This document shows positions 48,843 through 57,154 of a stretch of 64,000 bases of DNA, one piece after another; the first letter of the stretch is position 1, and each line of letters begins with the position of its first letter. The translations under genes were made by a program, and so were the position numbers. The notes below the pieces were generated by a model. It ran no database searches. It was given only the letters and a program-made list of their open reading frames with translations, and had not been told where the DNA came from. The DNA comes from Candidatus Amunia macphersoniae (GTDB taxonomy: Bacteria > Chloroflexota > Dormibacteria > Aeolococcales > Aeolococcaceae): positions 27,269 through 91,268 of the forward strand of contig JAEKNN010000012.1 in the NCBI GenBank assembly GCA_016464795.1, in the 5' to 3' direction.

Positions 48843-51359
48843 TCACCCGCGGGCCGGAGTGGTGTCGACCACCATCGCGGGAGGGAGGTGGCCATTGCTG
48901 GCCTGGGCGGCGCGCACCTTCTCCAGGTACTCAGCGAGAAGTCGCCGGCCGGTCGCCTCGTCACCGACGCTGGCCACCACGTGGTAGGCGGGCTCGTCAG
49001 GGTCGGGGCGGACCAGCACGAAGCCTCCCGGAACGAACACCTTGAGGCCGTCGACGAGGTCGAGGTTGCTGCCCTGGTGCTCCTCGAGCAGGCGCCGCAT
49101 CACCTTCCCCTTGGCCTCCCACGGACAGAACTCCGTGGCCGTGAGGTAGGTGGAGGTGGGCAGACGCGCACGCATCTCGCTGAGCGATGTCTGGAAGACA
49201 GCGCGCATCTCGAGAAGCTTCACCAGGGTGTACATGGCGTCGTAGGCAGGGAAGAAGTACGGCCAGATGAAGCCGCCGTCGCCGTCGCAGGCGAGGCACA
49301 CGTTGGGCCCCGCCGAGGCCCGCAACACAGCCGACGCCTCTCCCGGGGTGGACGTGAAGGAACCACCCGAGTCCTCGACCAGCGTGGTGATCCACTGCGG
49401 GGTGGTGGCCGGAGCCAACACCACGCCAGGATGTGACTGCAGCCACCAGCTGGCCAGCACGGCGAAGCTCTCGTATGACGACAGCACAGTCCCCTCATCG
49501 TCGATGAAGGTGATCCTCTCGCCGGTCGAGCTGAGCATGCAGCCCACGTCGGCCTGCACGGTGCGACTGATCAGCGCGGTCTCCTCTGAGACCGTGCGCT
49601 GGTGGGAGCGATCGCTGAGGCCGGCGTTGAGCGGGATGGCCGTGACACCGAGCTCGTTGAGGATCCCGGGCAGCACCATCGACGCCTGGCTGTAGTCGTA
49701 GTCGATGAGCACGCGAAAGTTGGCGGCGCGAATCGCCGCCGCGTCGACACTCTCGAAGAGGTGCTGGCGGTACTCGGCCTGGAGATCGACGTACTCGATG
49801 TCACCCATCTCGTAGAACGCCGCACGCCGGAAGTCCTCCCGGAAGAAGAGGTTCTCGAACTTGCGCTCGGCGCGCTTGTCGATCTGCAGGCCCGCGCCAT
49901 CGAAGAAACGGATGTCGGCGCTGCGCTGGTCGAGAGGTGACACCAGCACGTGCACCCCGGCGTCACAGTGGCCGCGGGTGGCGAACTGGGTCATCGGAAC
50001 TGGGATCTCGTTGAGGTCGCGCACCCAGGCGCCGGCGCTGATCAGTCCGGCGACGAGCGCGCGCTTGATCATCCGGGAGCTTCGTGCGTGGTCGCGCGAG
50101 ATGGCGATCGAGGCGCCGCGCGGCAGGGTTGCCGCGAAGGCCGCTCCCAGGCGGGCGCAGAATTCAGGGGTGAGCTCGACGTTGATGAGCCCGCCCATGC
50201 CGTACGACGCGAACAGCCCTCGCCGCCACTCGCCCGCCCAGATCACCGACTCGTTGACTGTCGAGCCCGGCTCAATCTCCTTGTGCGGCCAGATCTTGAC
50301 ACCCGAGCGCACCCGCGAACCGCGACCGATGACGCAGTCGTCACCGATCACTGTGTTCTCCTCGAGCAGGCTGCCGTTCTTGATTGTGACATTGCGGCAG
50401 ACGATGCTCTGGCGGAGACGGCAGTTCTCACCGATGTACGAGTGAGGCCAGACCACCGTGTTCGAGACCTTGGCGTTGTCATCGACGATGGAGTACCTGT
50501 CGATGACGGCGTGGCCATTGATGAAGGCACCGGCCTTGAGCTTGACCTCGTCCCCGATGAACGCCGGCCCCTCGAGTTGCACGTCCATGCCGAACTCCAC
50601 GCCCTCACCGATCCAGACATTGCCCTGGCGCCTGCCGGGGACGTGACAGCGCACACTGCCCTCGAGCGCGTCCCAATTGGCCTGCATGTACGAGGCGATG
50701 GACCCGATGTCACACCAGTAGCCCTGGGCGACAATGCCGTACAGCGGCTCCTTGCGGCGCAGCATGCCGGGGAACACGTCCTGCGACCAGTCCACGGCGA
50801 TCTCCGTCTCGATGTGATCCAGGACACTGGGCTCGATCACGTAGATCCCGGTGTTGGCGTGATCGCTAAAGACCTCACCCCAGGACGGCTTCTCGAGGAA
50901 ACGTTCCACGCGTCCGTCCGCCTGCGTGACCACCACCCCGTACTCGAGCGGGTTGGGCACGCTCTTGAGCACGATGCTGGCATGGCTCTGATGGCGGCGA
51001 TGCTCCCCGATGATCCAGGTCAGATCGATGTCGGTCAGGGCATCACCGCTGATCACCAGGAAGGTGTCATCGAGCAGGTGGGCGGCGTTGCGAACGCTGC
51101 CCGCTGTGCCCAGCGGCCGGTCCTCGACCACGTAGTCGATCTCCATGTCGAGTTCGGAGCCGTCGCCCAGCCGGTTGCGGATCTCGGCGCCGAGGTACTG
51201 CAGGGTGAGGATCACCTGGGTGATCCCGTGCTCGCGGAGCAGGCGGAGGATGTGCTCCACCACCGGCGTGCCCGCCACCGGGACCAGCGGCTTGGGGTAC
51301 TGGCTGGTCAGCGGCCGCAGCCGTGAGCCCTCGCCGCCGGCCATGACCACCGCCTTCAT
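48843..51359 (-). CDS. NDP-sugar pyrophosphorylase fused to degenerate phosphomannomutase
   Basis: An 838-residue fusion. Residues 1-235 are a sugar-1-phosphate nucleotidyltransferase ([26 protein letters not shown]); 250-370 a left-handed beta-helix hexapeptide region; 380-830 a phosphoglucomutase/phosphomannomutase fold. In the mutase part the active-site TASHNP is replaced by LVSPLD (Ser kept, His-Asn-Pro lost) and the metal loop DGDxDR reads DGDGGF, so mutase activity is doubtful. Such fusions occur in cyanobacteria and Actinobacteria and are called mannose-1-phosphate guanylyltransferases. Likely makes GDP-mannose for envelope glycans. Confidence 0.85.
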   Translation of the reverse strand: MKAVVMAGGEGSRLRPLTSQYPKPLVPVAGTPVVEHILRLLREHGITQVILTLQYLGAEIRNRLGDGSELDMEIDYVVEDRPLGTAGSVRNAAHLLDDTFLVISGDALTDIDLTWIIGEHRRHQSHASIVLKSVPNPLEYGVVVTQADGRVERFLEKPSWGEVFSDHANTGIYVIEPSVLDHIETEIAVDWSQDVFPGMLRRKEPLYGIVAQGYWCDIGSIASYMQANWDALEGSVRCHVPGRRQGNVWIGEGVEFGMDVQLEGPAFIGDEVKLKAGAFINGHAVIDRYSIVDDNAKVSNTVVWPHSYIGENCRLRQSIVCRNVTIKNGSLLEENTVIGDDCVIGRGSRVRSGVKIWPHKEIEPGSTVNESVIWAGEWRRGLFASYGMGGLINVELTPEFCARLGAAFAATLPRGASIAISRDHARSSRMIKRALVAGLISAGAWVRDLNEIPVPMTQFATRGHCDAGVHVLVSPLDQRSADIRFFDGAGLQIDKRAERKFENLFFREDFRRAAFYEMGDIEYVDLQAEYRQHLFESVDAAAIRAANFRVLIDYDYSQASMVLPGILNELGVTAIPLNAGLSDRSHQRTVSEETALISRTVQADVGCMLSSTGERITFIDDEGTVLSSYESFAVLASWWLQSHPGVVLAPATTPQWITTLVEDSGGSFTSTPGEASAVLRASAGPNVCLACDGDGGFIWPYFFPAYDAMYTLVKLLEMRAVFQTSLSEMRARLPTSTYLTATEFCPWEAKGKVMRRLLEEHQGSNLDLVDGLKVFVPGGFVLVRPDPDEPAYHVVASVGDEATGRRLLAEYLEKVRAAQASNGHLPPAMVVDTTPARG

Positions 51360-51418
51360 GCGCGAGTGCAGCGCGCCGCACCAACAGCCCCACCCGGTGC
51401 CGGCGCAGTCGCAATCAT
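51356..51418 (-). CDS. Twenty-codon upstream ORF coupled to the NDP-sugar gene
   Basis: ATG at 51418, ten bases after TATGAT (51434-51429), reads [20 protein letters not shown] and ends at TGA 51358-51356, which overlaps the main ATG (51359) as ATGA. Same design as the recQ mini-ORF. Low complexity leaves chance as the alternative. Confidence 0.4.
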   Translation of the reverse strand: MIATAPAPGGAVGAARCTRA

Positions 51419-51428
51419 GTCCACATCA

Positions 51429-51434
51429 ATCATA
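51429..51434 (-). promoter_or_regulatory. -10 element for the NDP-sugar mini-cistron
   Basis: TATGAT on the minus strand, a near-consensus -10, ten bases before the ATG of the mini-ORF. Confidence 0.5.
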
Positions 51435-51493
51435 GGCGCCGCTCCGGGCGGGGCGAGCCAGGCGCCTCCCGTCTCAGCCGGCCGAGGCCAGCC

Positions 51494-51871
51494 TCAGTCG
51501 CCAGACGCTGAGGGGACCGTTCGATCCTCGAGCCAGTGCTGGAAGGCAGTGACATCGCCGCCCGCCGCCAGGCTCCTGACCATGCCCACCAGCACCCCCT
51601 GGGGAGCCAGCAGGCTGAGCCCATCCGACGCCAGCCAGCAGTGCAGGGCCAGCAACGCCGTCTGCATCGGAGCGGTGGCGAAGGCATCGTCACGCAGCAG
51701 CTTGGCCACCAGCGTCGCGGGTCGTTGCAAACCGCTGGGCTGCGCGCTTGCCGCCAACGCCGCTTCCAGCGCGGATGGGTCCGCCATGGCGGCGGGCTCG
51801 CCGCCGGTGAACCGCCGCGAGGCCACCCGGTTGATGAACTGCAGATCGGCCACGCTCAGCGACGGGCTCAC
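51494..51871 (-). CDS. Doc-like protein with degenerate Fic motif
   Basis: A 125-residue helical protein laid out like Doc toxins of the Fic fold: LSVADLQFINRVASR at the start, DPSALEAALA where Doc has GLLESALA, RPATLVAKLLRDDAF, and LASDGLSLLAP before a final helix. The Fic active-site pattern HPFxDGNKR is replaced by DDAFATAPMQ (His to Asp62, Asn to Pro68, Arg to Gln70), so AMP- or phosphotransfer is not expected. The GTG start overlaps the stop of the upstream 51-aa gene (GTGA). May be a repurposed, non-catalytic module. Confidence 0.6.
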   Translation of the reverse strand: MSPSLSVADLQFINRVASRRFTGGEPAAMADPSALEAALAASAQPSGLQRPATLVAKLLRDDAFATAPMQTALLALHCWLASDGLSLLAPQGVLVGMVRSLAAGGDVTAFQHWLEDRTVPSASGD

Positions 51872-52023
51872 TGGGACATCTCGAAGAGCGCGTCCTCGAA
51901 GCGGATCAGACCGCCCACCAGGGCGTCGTCGAGTCCGGCGGTTATCTCGGCCCGCGCCGCGGCCAGCTCTTCGACGGTGAGTCCGAGCTCGCTGGCTGTC
52001 GACTGGAGGCGGCGGTCGTCCAC
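51868..52023 (-). CDS. 51-aa helical protein, first gene of Doc-like cassette
   Basis: GTG at 52023 opens 51 codons ending in GTGA with the Doc-like gene. The product is predicted all-helical and mildly acidic, with a short HTH-like stretch (ELGLTVEELAAARAE). TAAGCT lies exactly six bases before the GTG, the leaderless spacing. It occupies the antitoxin position of a toxin-antitoxin pair but shows no Phd/AbrB motif. Not recognised as any family. Confidence 0.55.
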   Translation of the reverse strand: MDDRRLQSTASELGLTVEELAAARAEITAGLDDALVGGLIRFEDALFEMSQ

Positions 52024-52029
52024 CGCCGC

Positions 52030-52035
52030 AGCTTA
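52030..52035 (-). promoter_or_regulatory. -10 element, leaderless 51-aa gene
   Basis: TAAGCT on the minus strand, six bases before the GTG at 52023. Confidence 0.5.
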
Positions 52036-52075
52036 TCCGCTGGCGGGTCAGCCGCAGCTCTTCGCCCAGCGCCGG

Positions 52076-52534
52076 TCACAGCTCCAGCACGACGACGTGG
52101 TGCGGGAGGCCCGACACCGAATCGCTGAAGCCCTCGCCGACAACCTCGAACCCAAGCCGGCGGTAGAAGTCGAGCGCGCTGTCCCGCGCGTTGGCCCAGA
52201 GCAGCCGCGTCCCCCGGTGGCGAGCGCGAGCGGTCACCTCGGCGAGCAGGGCCCGCCCCGCGCCTCTGCCCTGCTCGGCGAGCTCGACGGCCATGAAGCG
52301 GAATCGTTCCGCCGGTGCCCCGGGCCTGGCCCCCTGCTCCTGTGGGAATCCGCTGATGACACCCACCAGCCGGCCGTCACGGAACGCTCCCAGGTGCCAG
52401 GTCTGCGGCAGGTGGTCCTCGGGCGAGGAGGCGGCGACGGTGGGGATGTGACTGCGCAGCACGCGGGTGCGGAGGTCGAGCGTCGCCTCGAGGTCGACGT
52501 CGCGGATCTCGACGGGCTTCCTCGGCATCGCCAT
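52076..52534 (-). CDS. GNAT family N-acetyltransferase
   Basis: A 152-residue acetyltransferase with the acetyl-CoA loop AEQGRGAGRALLAEV and the C-terminal DFYRRLGFEVVGEGF. Resembles small-molecule or peptide N-acetyltransferases; substrate unknown. Two ATG codons (52534 and 52528) are possible. It lies between the glycosyltransferase gene and the Doc-like cassette on the same strand. Confidence 0.83.
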   Translation of the reverse strand: MAMPRKPVEIRDVDLEATLDLRTRVLRSHIPTVAASSPEDHLPQTWHLGAFRDGRLVGVISGFPQEQGARPGAPAERFRFMAVELAEQGRGAGRALLAEVTARARHRGTRLLWANARDSALDFYRRLGFEVVGEGFSDSVSGLPHHVVVLEL

Positions 52535-52578
52535 TGCGCGCCACTCTGCCAGACAGGGAGGCGATCCCCGCCCTCTCC

Positions 52579-53874
52579 TCAGCCGGTCGGGGCAGGCCGG
52601 CGTGCCACCACATGCTGACGGGCGGCGATGTAGCGCATTCGCTCCAGGAAGCCGTCGATGATCTCCGGCCAGGTGAAGTCGGCAGCATCTCGGCGAGCGG
52701 CTTGACGGAGACGCGAGGAGAGCTCGGGGCGCTCGACCAGACCGCTGAGCGCGCTCGCGAGCTCGGTGCCCTCGGCCGTCTCCACCACGATGGCGTTGCC
52801 GTAGGGCCGGGCGTATTCCTCCCCGGTGGCGCCGACGACGGCGACCCCGCCGGCGGCCATGGCCTCGAGGCCGACCAGGCCGAACGGCTCGTGACCGGAG
52901 TTGGCCAGCACCGCACATGAGGCCATCGAGATGGCCGGCAGGACCGACTCGGGCAGGAAGCGGCGGAGGTTGACGACCGCCGCCCCCCGCGTCTCGGTCA
53001 GTGACCGGGCGACGCCGGCGGCACCCTCGACGGGCTCGGTCCAGTCGACGACCTCCAACCCGAGCTGGCGCGCGTGAGCCAGGACGCCGTGGCCGAAGTG
53101 CTCGATCCCGCCGCGCATCAGCAGCCGCGCTGCCAGCCCGCCCGCGCGCAGCTCAGCGATCGCGTCGAGGCTCTGGTGCCAGCGCTTGTCCGGGCTGAAC
53201 CGGCCGATCTTGAAAGCCAGGCAGGGGCTGTCGGCGGCCTCGCGGATGTGCCGGGCGGCTGCGGGGTCGACGGGCTGCAGCGCCTCGACAGAGATGCCGT
53301 TGGGGATGACCACGGGATTGACACCGTGAGGCCACATCAGATGCTTCATGTACCGGCTGACGGTGGTCACGGTGGCGACCCTCTCGAGGGAGCGCCAGAT
53401 GATGCTGTCGAACCCGAAGTGGTTGTTGGCGTTCCAGAGGAGGACGCAGCGATCGCGCTGGCCGATCTCGCGCAGCCCGTGGTCGAGGATCTCCACCAAG
53501 TCGGCGGTCTGCCACTCCTCGCAGAGGATCGCCAGCAGGCGTCCCGCTGCCGCGGCCGGTCGCACTGAGCCGTCGCGGATCAATGCCGGCAGCTCGCGCC
53601 GCATCTCCTCGATCTTCTGATCCTCTCCGTCGTACACCCCACCCGGGTGACGGCGGCTGACCGCCTGGCAGACGCGCACCAGGCGCAGGCCCTCGACGGT
53701 CTCCTGAGCAGGCGCGTCGGGATCGCCGACGAAGTACAGCGTGGTGCGGAACCCCATCGCCGCGAAGGCGCGGCACATCTCCTTGGCCCGCACCCCGAGG
53801 CCGCCAGCCTGGCTGTACTGGTCAGGTCCCTCGAAGGACACCATGGCGATCTCGAGCGCGTCAGGAGTGAACAT
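52579..53874 (-). CDS. GT4-family glycosyltransferase
   Basis: A 431-residue GT-B-fold glycosyltransferase. The N-terminal donor/acceptor domain contains GGLGVRAKEMCRAFAAMG; the C-terminal domain has FKIGRFSPDKRWH, and the nucleotide-sugar EX7E motif as EPFGLVGLE. Sugar and acceptor unknown; neighbours point to envelope glycans. The ATG at 53874 is preferred to 54039 because the 55-residue upstream extension is low-complexity. Preceded on the same strand by an amidohydrolase gene. Confidence 0.88.
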   Translation of the reverse strand: MFTPDALEIAMVSFEGPDQYSQAGGLGVRAKEMCRAFAAMGFRTTLYFVGDPDAPAQETVEGLRLVRVCQAVSRRHPGGVYDGEDQKIEEMRRELPALIRDGSVRPAAAAGRLLAILCEEWQTADLVEILDHGLREIGQRDRCVLLWNANNHFGFDSIIWRSLERVATVTTVSRYMKHLMWPHGVNPVVIPNGISVEALQPVDPAAARHIREAADSPCLAFKIGRFSPDKRWHQSLDAIAELRAGGLAARLLMRGGIEHFGHGVLAHARQLGLEVVDWTEPVEGAAGVARSLTETRGAAVVNLRRFLPESVLPAISMASCAVLANSGHEPFGLVGLEAMAAGGVAVVGATGEEYARPYGNAIVVETAEGTELASALSGLVERPELSSRLRQAARRDAADFTWPEIIDGFLERMRYIAARQHVVARRPAPTG

Positions 53875-54072
53875 GGCTTGTGAGTGTGCCTGCTGGCAGC
53901 GTGGCCTGGCGGCCTGCGCACGGGTGGTGGCTGGAGCGCCCGGCTGGCGGGCGCCGGACACTCCGCTTGACCCGAAGTCTGCGCGGCCCGGATCAACGTA
54001 GTGGTCGACCAAGCCGCCACGAGACGGTGACACCGCCACACGCAGGGGGCGATGGGTGTGCTGGTGCGAGGT

Positions 54073-54903
54073 TCAGAGGTTCAGCAGTCGCGCTGCGTTG
54101 GCGCCGCTGACCAGGGCGCGCTCGGCATCGTCCAAGCGCGCCTCATCGAAGGCCTGCAGGTAGCGGGGCACCGCCAGCAGAGGGTGATCGGAGCCCAGCA
54201 GGATGCGCTCGGCGCCGACGGCATCGATGACCGCGCGGTACACCGATGGTGCGAAGACGAAGGGCTGCGCCGCGGTGTCGAAGTGGAGGCGCTCGCAGAC
54301 GGTGCGCACCTCGGGGATGTGCGCGTACAACGGCAGGCCGCCGCCGAGGTGGGCGCAGATCACTGTCAGGTCCGGGTGACGCTCCGCGAAGGCGATCACC
54401 CGCTCGGGCGTGATCGTGCCCTTGCCCGGATAGTCGTGGCCCAGCGGCTCGCTGCAGTGGAGGGTCCAGGGGAAGCCCGCGCTCACCGATTCACTCACCG
54501 CCGCCGCCATCTCCCGGCTGTGCACAGACCAGCCCTGGGCGTCGGCGTTGAGCTCGCCGATTCCCCGCAGCCCGAGCCGGGCGCAGCGGGTCACCTCCAG
54601 GGCGGCGCGCGGGTCGCCTGGCTGGATCACCCCGAAGCCCACCAGGCGCTGCGGGAAACGGCGGCAGGCGGCAGCAACGTAGTCGTTGGCCTCGCTGCAG
54701 AGGGTGGGATCGTTGAAAGGCCAGCTGAAGCACACCGCCCGGTCGACCCTCTGCTCGTCCATGGCAGCCACCAGCGATTCCGCCGACGCCACTCGCTGGC
54801 CGCGCGAATGGCAGGCGGCGAACCACGGCTCGGCCGGCATGATCTGGCCGAGGTTGTCACGAACGCGGTCGGGAAGGATGTGGACGTGGGCGTCGACGAT
54901 CAT
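54073..54903 (-). CDS. Amidohydrolase-2 family metal-dependent hydrolase
   Basis: A 276-residue TIM-barrel hydrolase/decarboxylase of the amidohydrolase-2 (ACMSD-like) group. DAHVHI at residues 4-9 gives two metal His, TLHCSEP and ICAHLGGG further ligands, and GSDHP the catalytic Asp. Substrate is unpredictable; relatives decarboxylate or hydrolyse aromatic acids and lactones. It follows the membrane glycosyltransferase gene by 46 bp. Confidence 0.85.
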   Translation of the reverse strand: MIVDAHVHILPDRVRDNLGQIMPAEPWFAACHSRGQRVASAESLVAAMDEQRVDRAVCFSWPFNDPTLCSEANDYVAAACRRFPQRLVGFGVIQPGDPRAALEVTRCARLGLRGIGELNADAQGWSVHSREMAAAVSESVSAGFPWTLHCSEPLGHDYPGKGTITPERVIAFAERHPDLTVICAHLGGGLPLYAHIPEVRTVCERLHFDTAAQPFVFAPSVYRAVIDAVGAERILLGSDHPLLAVPRYLQAFDEARLDDAERALVSGANAARLLNL

Positions 54904-54949
54904 CCGATCCGGGCTCGGTCAGGCGCAGCCCCTCCCGTGGCCACTGGGC

Positions 54950-57154
54950 TCACGCTCCGCGGACGTCGTAGACGGTCACGTGGTCGCTGCTGGCCACCAC
55001 CGGCAAGCCCTGGCCGGCCCACCACTTCAGGCCCACCTGGATGTCGACCACTCCCGGAGCTGTCAAGCGGTCGTCGATCTCGACATAGCCGACGCGGTAC
55101 TGGTGCAGCATGCCGAACACCGAGCAGCGCGACCGCACCTGATCGGGGCAGCCCTCGAGCATGCTGCGCACGTCGTTGTAACGCGAGCCGAAGTCGGTGC
55201 CGTAGCTCCACAACCAGCCGTAGTAGCCCATCACCGCGGTGCGACCTGCGAGCATGATGATCGGGTCGTTGGGGCGGCCCTCGGTGAGAAAGATGGCATC
55301 CGGCGCCGTCGATGCCGCCACCCGCGTCGCCAGGCGCACGTCGTCAGCCGACGCACTCGTGTAAGGCCCCCCGACGGCCTCGGCCGGTGGCGTCCACGGC
55401 AGCAGCCGCAGCAGCACCAGGGTCCCGGTGAGCAGCACTGTGCTCGCCAGCGAGAACGCGGCCACGCGGAGCCACCAGCGCCGCCACCAGCGGACGATCA
55501 GCGCCCCCAGCAAGAGTGCAACCCCCAGGTACCAGTAGGTGAACAGCTTGGTGTTGTCCCAGTCCCACGATTGAAAGACGACGATGTTGGCCACCCCGAA
55601 GACAGCGACGAAGGGAAGGGCGACGCGAAGCAGGTCGGTCGGGAATGCTGCGGTCAGGCGGCGAGCCGCGGCGCCGATGGCCCCGTGGAAGCGGCTGGCG
55701 GCAACGGCCAACAGGACCACCGCGCACAGCGGCACGGCGACCCCGGTGTTGGCGATCCAGAATCCCCAGTACTGGGGAGACAGCAGGGCACGAAGAAAGC
55801 CGACAAACCCCTGAACCAGGGTTGCCGCGGTCAGTGGTGAGCGGTCGCCGCTGCCCCCGAGGTACATCCAGCCCGGCTCGATGGTGGGGAACGCGTTGCC
55901 CGCCAGCACCGAGCCGCGCGGACCGCCGCCGAGGCTGGCCAGCCGAGGGATGGCCACCACAACCGTCACCGCGAGCGTGATCCACCATCCCCGGTGGCGC
56001 CACTGCAGCGCGATCAAACCGAGCACGATCGCCATCGCGATCAACGTGTGGATGTGGATCAGCGGCATCAGGCCGAGCAGCACCCCGGCGAGCGCGAAGG
56101 TCTCGTAACCACGACGTGGTGCGCGTGCGGCCGCTGCCAGCATGGTCAACACAGCGAGCGCACCGGCGAACCCATAGAGGATGCTGCGCTGGGGCAGCCA
56201 CCACGCGAAGAGCGGGGTGTACCACTGCTGGTTGGGGAGCGGCTGCTGCGCCGCCGCGGTCAGCAGGCCATCGTAGGCGCGAGGTTGGGCGGCGACCATA
56301 CCGGGCAGGTCGTGCAGGGTTCCGGCAATGACGGACGGGATCTCCACAGGGTGCGCGAAGAAGCCTGACCAGCTGCACTGCGCGGCGGTGAAGCCATGGT
56401 GCACGCAGGAGTCCGCGAGGATGCCGGTGAAACCGAGGCCGCCCCCCACCAGGCAGACGACCGCCGCGATGATGCCCGCGCCGAGCCCAGCTCCGAGACG
56501 GACGGCGAGGGTGACGATCAGCAGGGTGATGCAGATGGCGAGCAGAGCGCCCGGAAGGGCCAGCGCCACCGCGGGCGAGGCCCCGAGGACCACCAGGGTG
56601 GCCGATTGAAAGTCGGGGAGGAACGGGTAGCGCAGGTCCTGCCCGCTGAACAGGGGATTTTGCGGAGGCAGGTTGTGGCCCACCGCGAAGCTGCTCGCTG
56701 TGGTGAGGTGCTGCGCCCAATCCGCCCAGACCGTCTCGAAGCCTGCGTTGATGGTGCCGTCCGCAGCAACGCTCAGGGTGTGGCTGAACAACACAGTGAA
56801 CAGAACGGTGGTCACGAAGGCGGTGACCGCGAGACCCACGCGCCGGCGTCGTTGTTCTGGGGAGAGCAGGTGGTCCCACCCGTTGCGCCAGTCCGCGAGC
56901 GCAGCCTCACGATGTCTCCAGGTGACTCCGCCGACCGCGAGCACGGTGATCGCCTCACCGCCCAGGACGGTGGCGACGCTGAGCCCCGCCAGCAACGCGA
57001 GCACATAAGTGACCGCGCTGCCCACCAGCACGGTCACTACCGCGCCGATCAGCACACGTTCCTCCACGCGCAGTTCGACGCGCGGCAGCGATCCCGCAGC
57101 CGCGGTGCCCACCACCAGGAGCAACGCTGCGATGCCCAGCCAGACGGAGTTCAC
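54950..57154 (-). CDS. Large polytopic membrane protein, GT-C glycosyltransferase-like
   Basis: A 734-residue protein with about 13-15 membrane helices and a C-terminal soluble domain (about 610-734) facing outside. The first extracytoplasmic loop (about 135-180) contains acidic residues and the string DLRYPFLPDFQ, as in GT-C enzymes that use polyprenyl-linked sugars. No exact family recognised. The GTG at 57154 overlaps the PMT stop (GTGA). Third gene of an operon with the PMT and a PH-like membrane protein, so probably part of glycoprotein or glycan assembly. Confidence 0.78.
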   Translation of the reverse strand: MNSVWLGIAALLLVVGTAAAGSLPRVELRVEERVLIGAVVTVLVGSAVTYVLALLAGLSVATVLGGEAITVLAVGGVTWRHREAALADWRNGWDHLLSPEQRRRRVGLAVTAFVTTVLFTVLFSHTLSVAADGTINAGFETVWADWAQHLTTASSFAVGHNLPPQNPLFSGQDLRYPFLPDFQSATLVVLGASPAVALALPGALLAICITLLIVTLAVRLGAGLGAGIIAAVVCLVGGGLGFTGILADSCVHHGFTAAQCSWSGFFAHPVEIPSVIAGTLHDLPGMVAAQPRAYDGLLTAAAQQPLPNQQWYTPLFAWWLPQRSILYGFAGALAVLTMLAAAARAPRRGYETFALAGVLLGLMPLIHIHTLIAMAIVLGLIALQWRHRGWWITLAVTVVVAIPRLASLGGGPRGSVLAGNAFPTIEPGWMYLGGSGDRSPLTAATLVQGFVGFLRALLSPQYWGFWIANTGVAVPLCAVVLLAVAASRFHGAIGAAARRLTAAFPTDLLRVALPFVAVFGVANIVVFQSWDWDNTKLFTYWYLGVALLLGALIVRWWRRWWLRVAAFSLASTVLLTGTLVLLRLLPWTPPAEAVGGPYTSASADDVRLATRVAASTAPDAIFLTEGRPNDPIIMLAGRTAVMGYYGWLWSYGTDFGSRYNDVRSMLEGCPDQVRSRCSVFGMLHQYRVGYVEIDDRLTAPGVVDIQVGLKWWAGQGLPVVASSDHVTVYDVRGA

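Noticed and set aside
51494..51871. An active Doc kinase toxin
   Set aside because: His, Asn and Arg of the Fic motif are replaced, so catalysis is not expected; only the overall layout is Doc-like.
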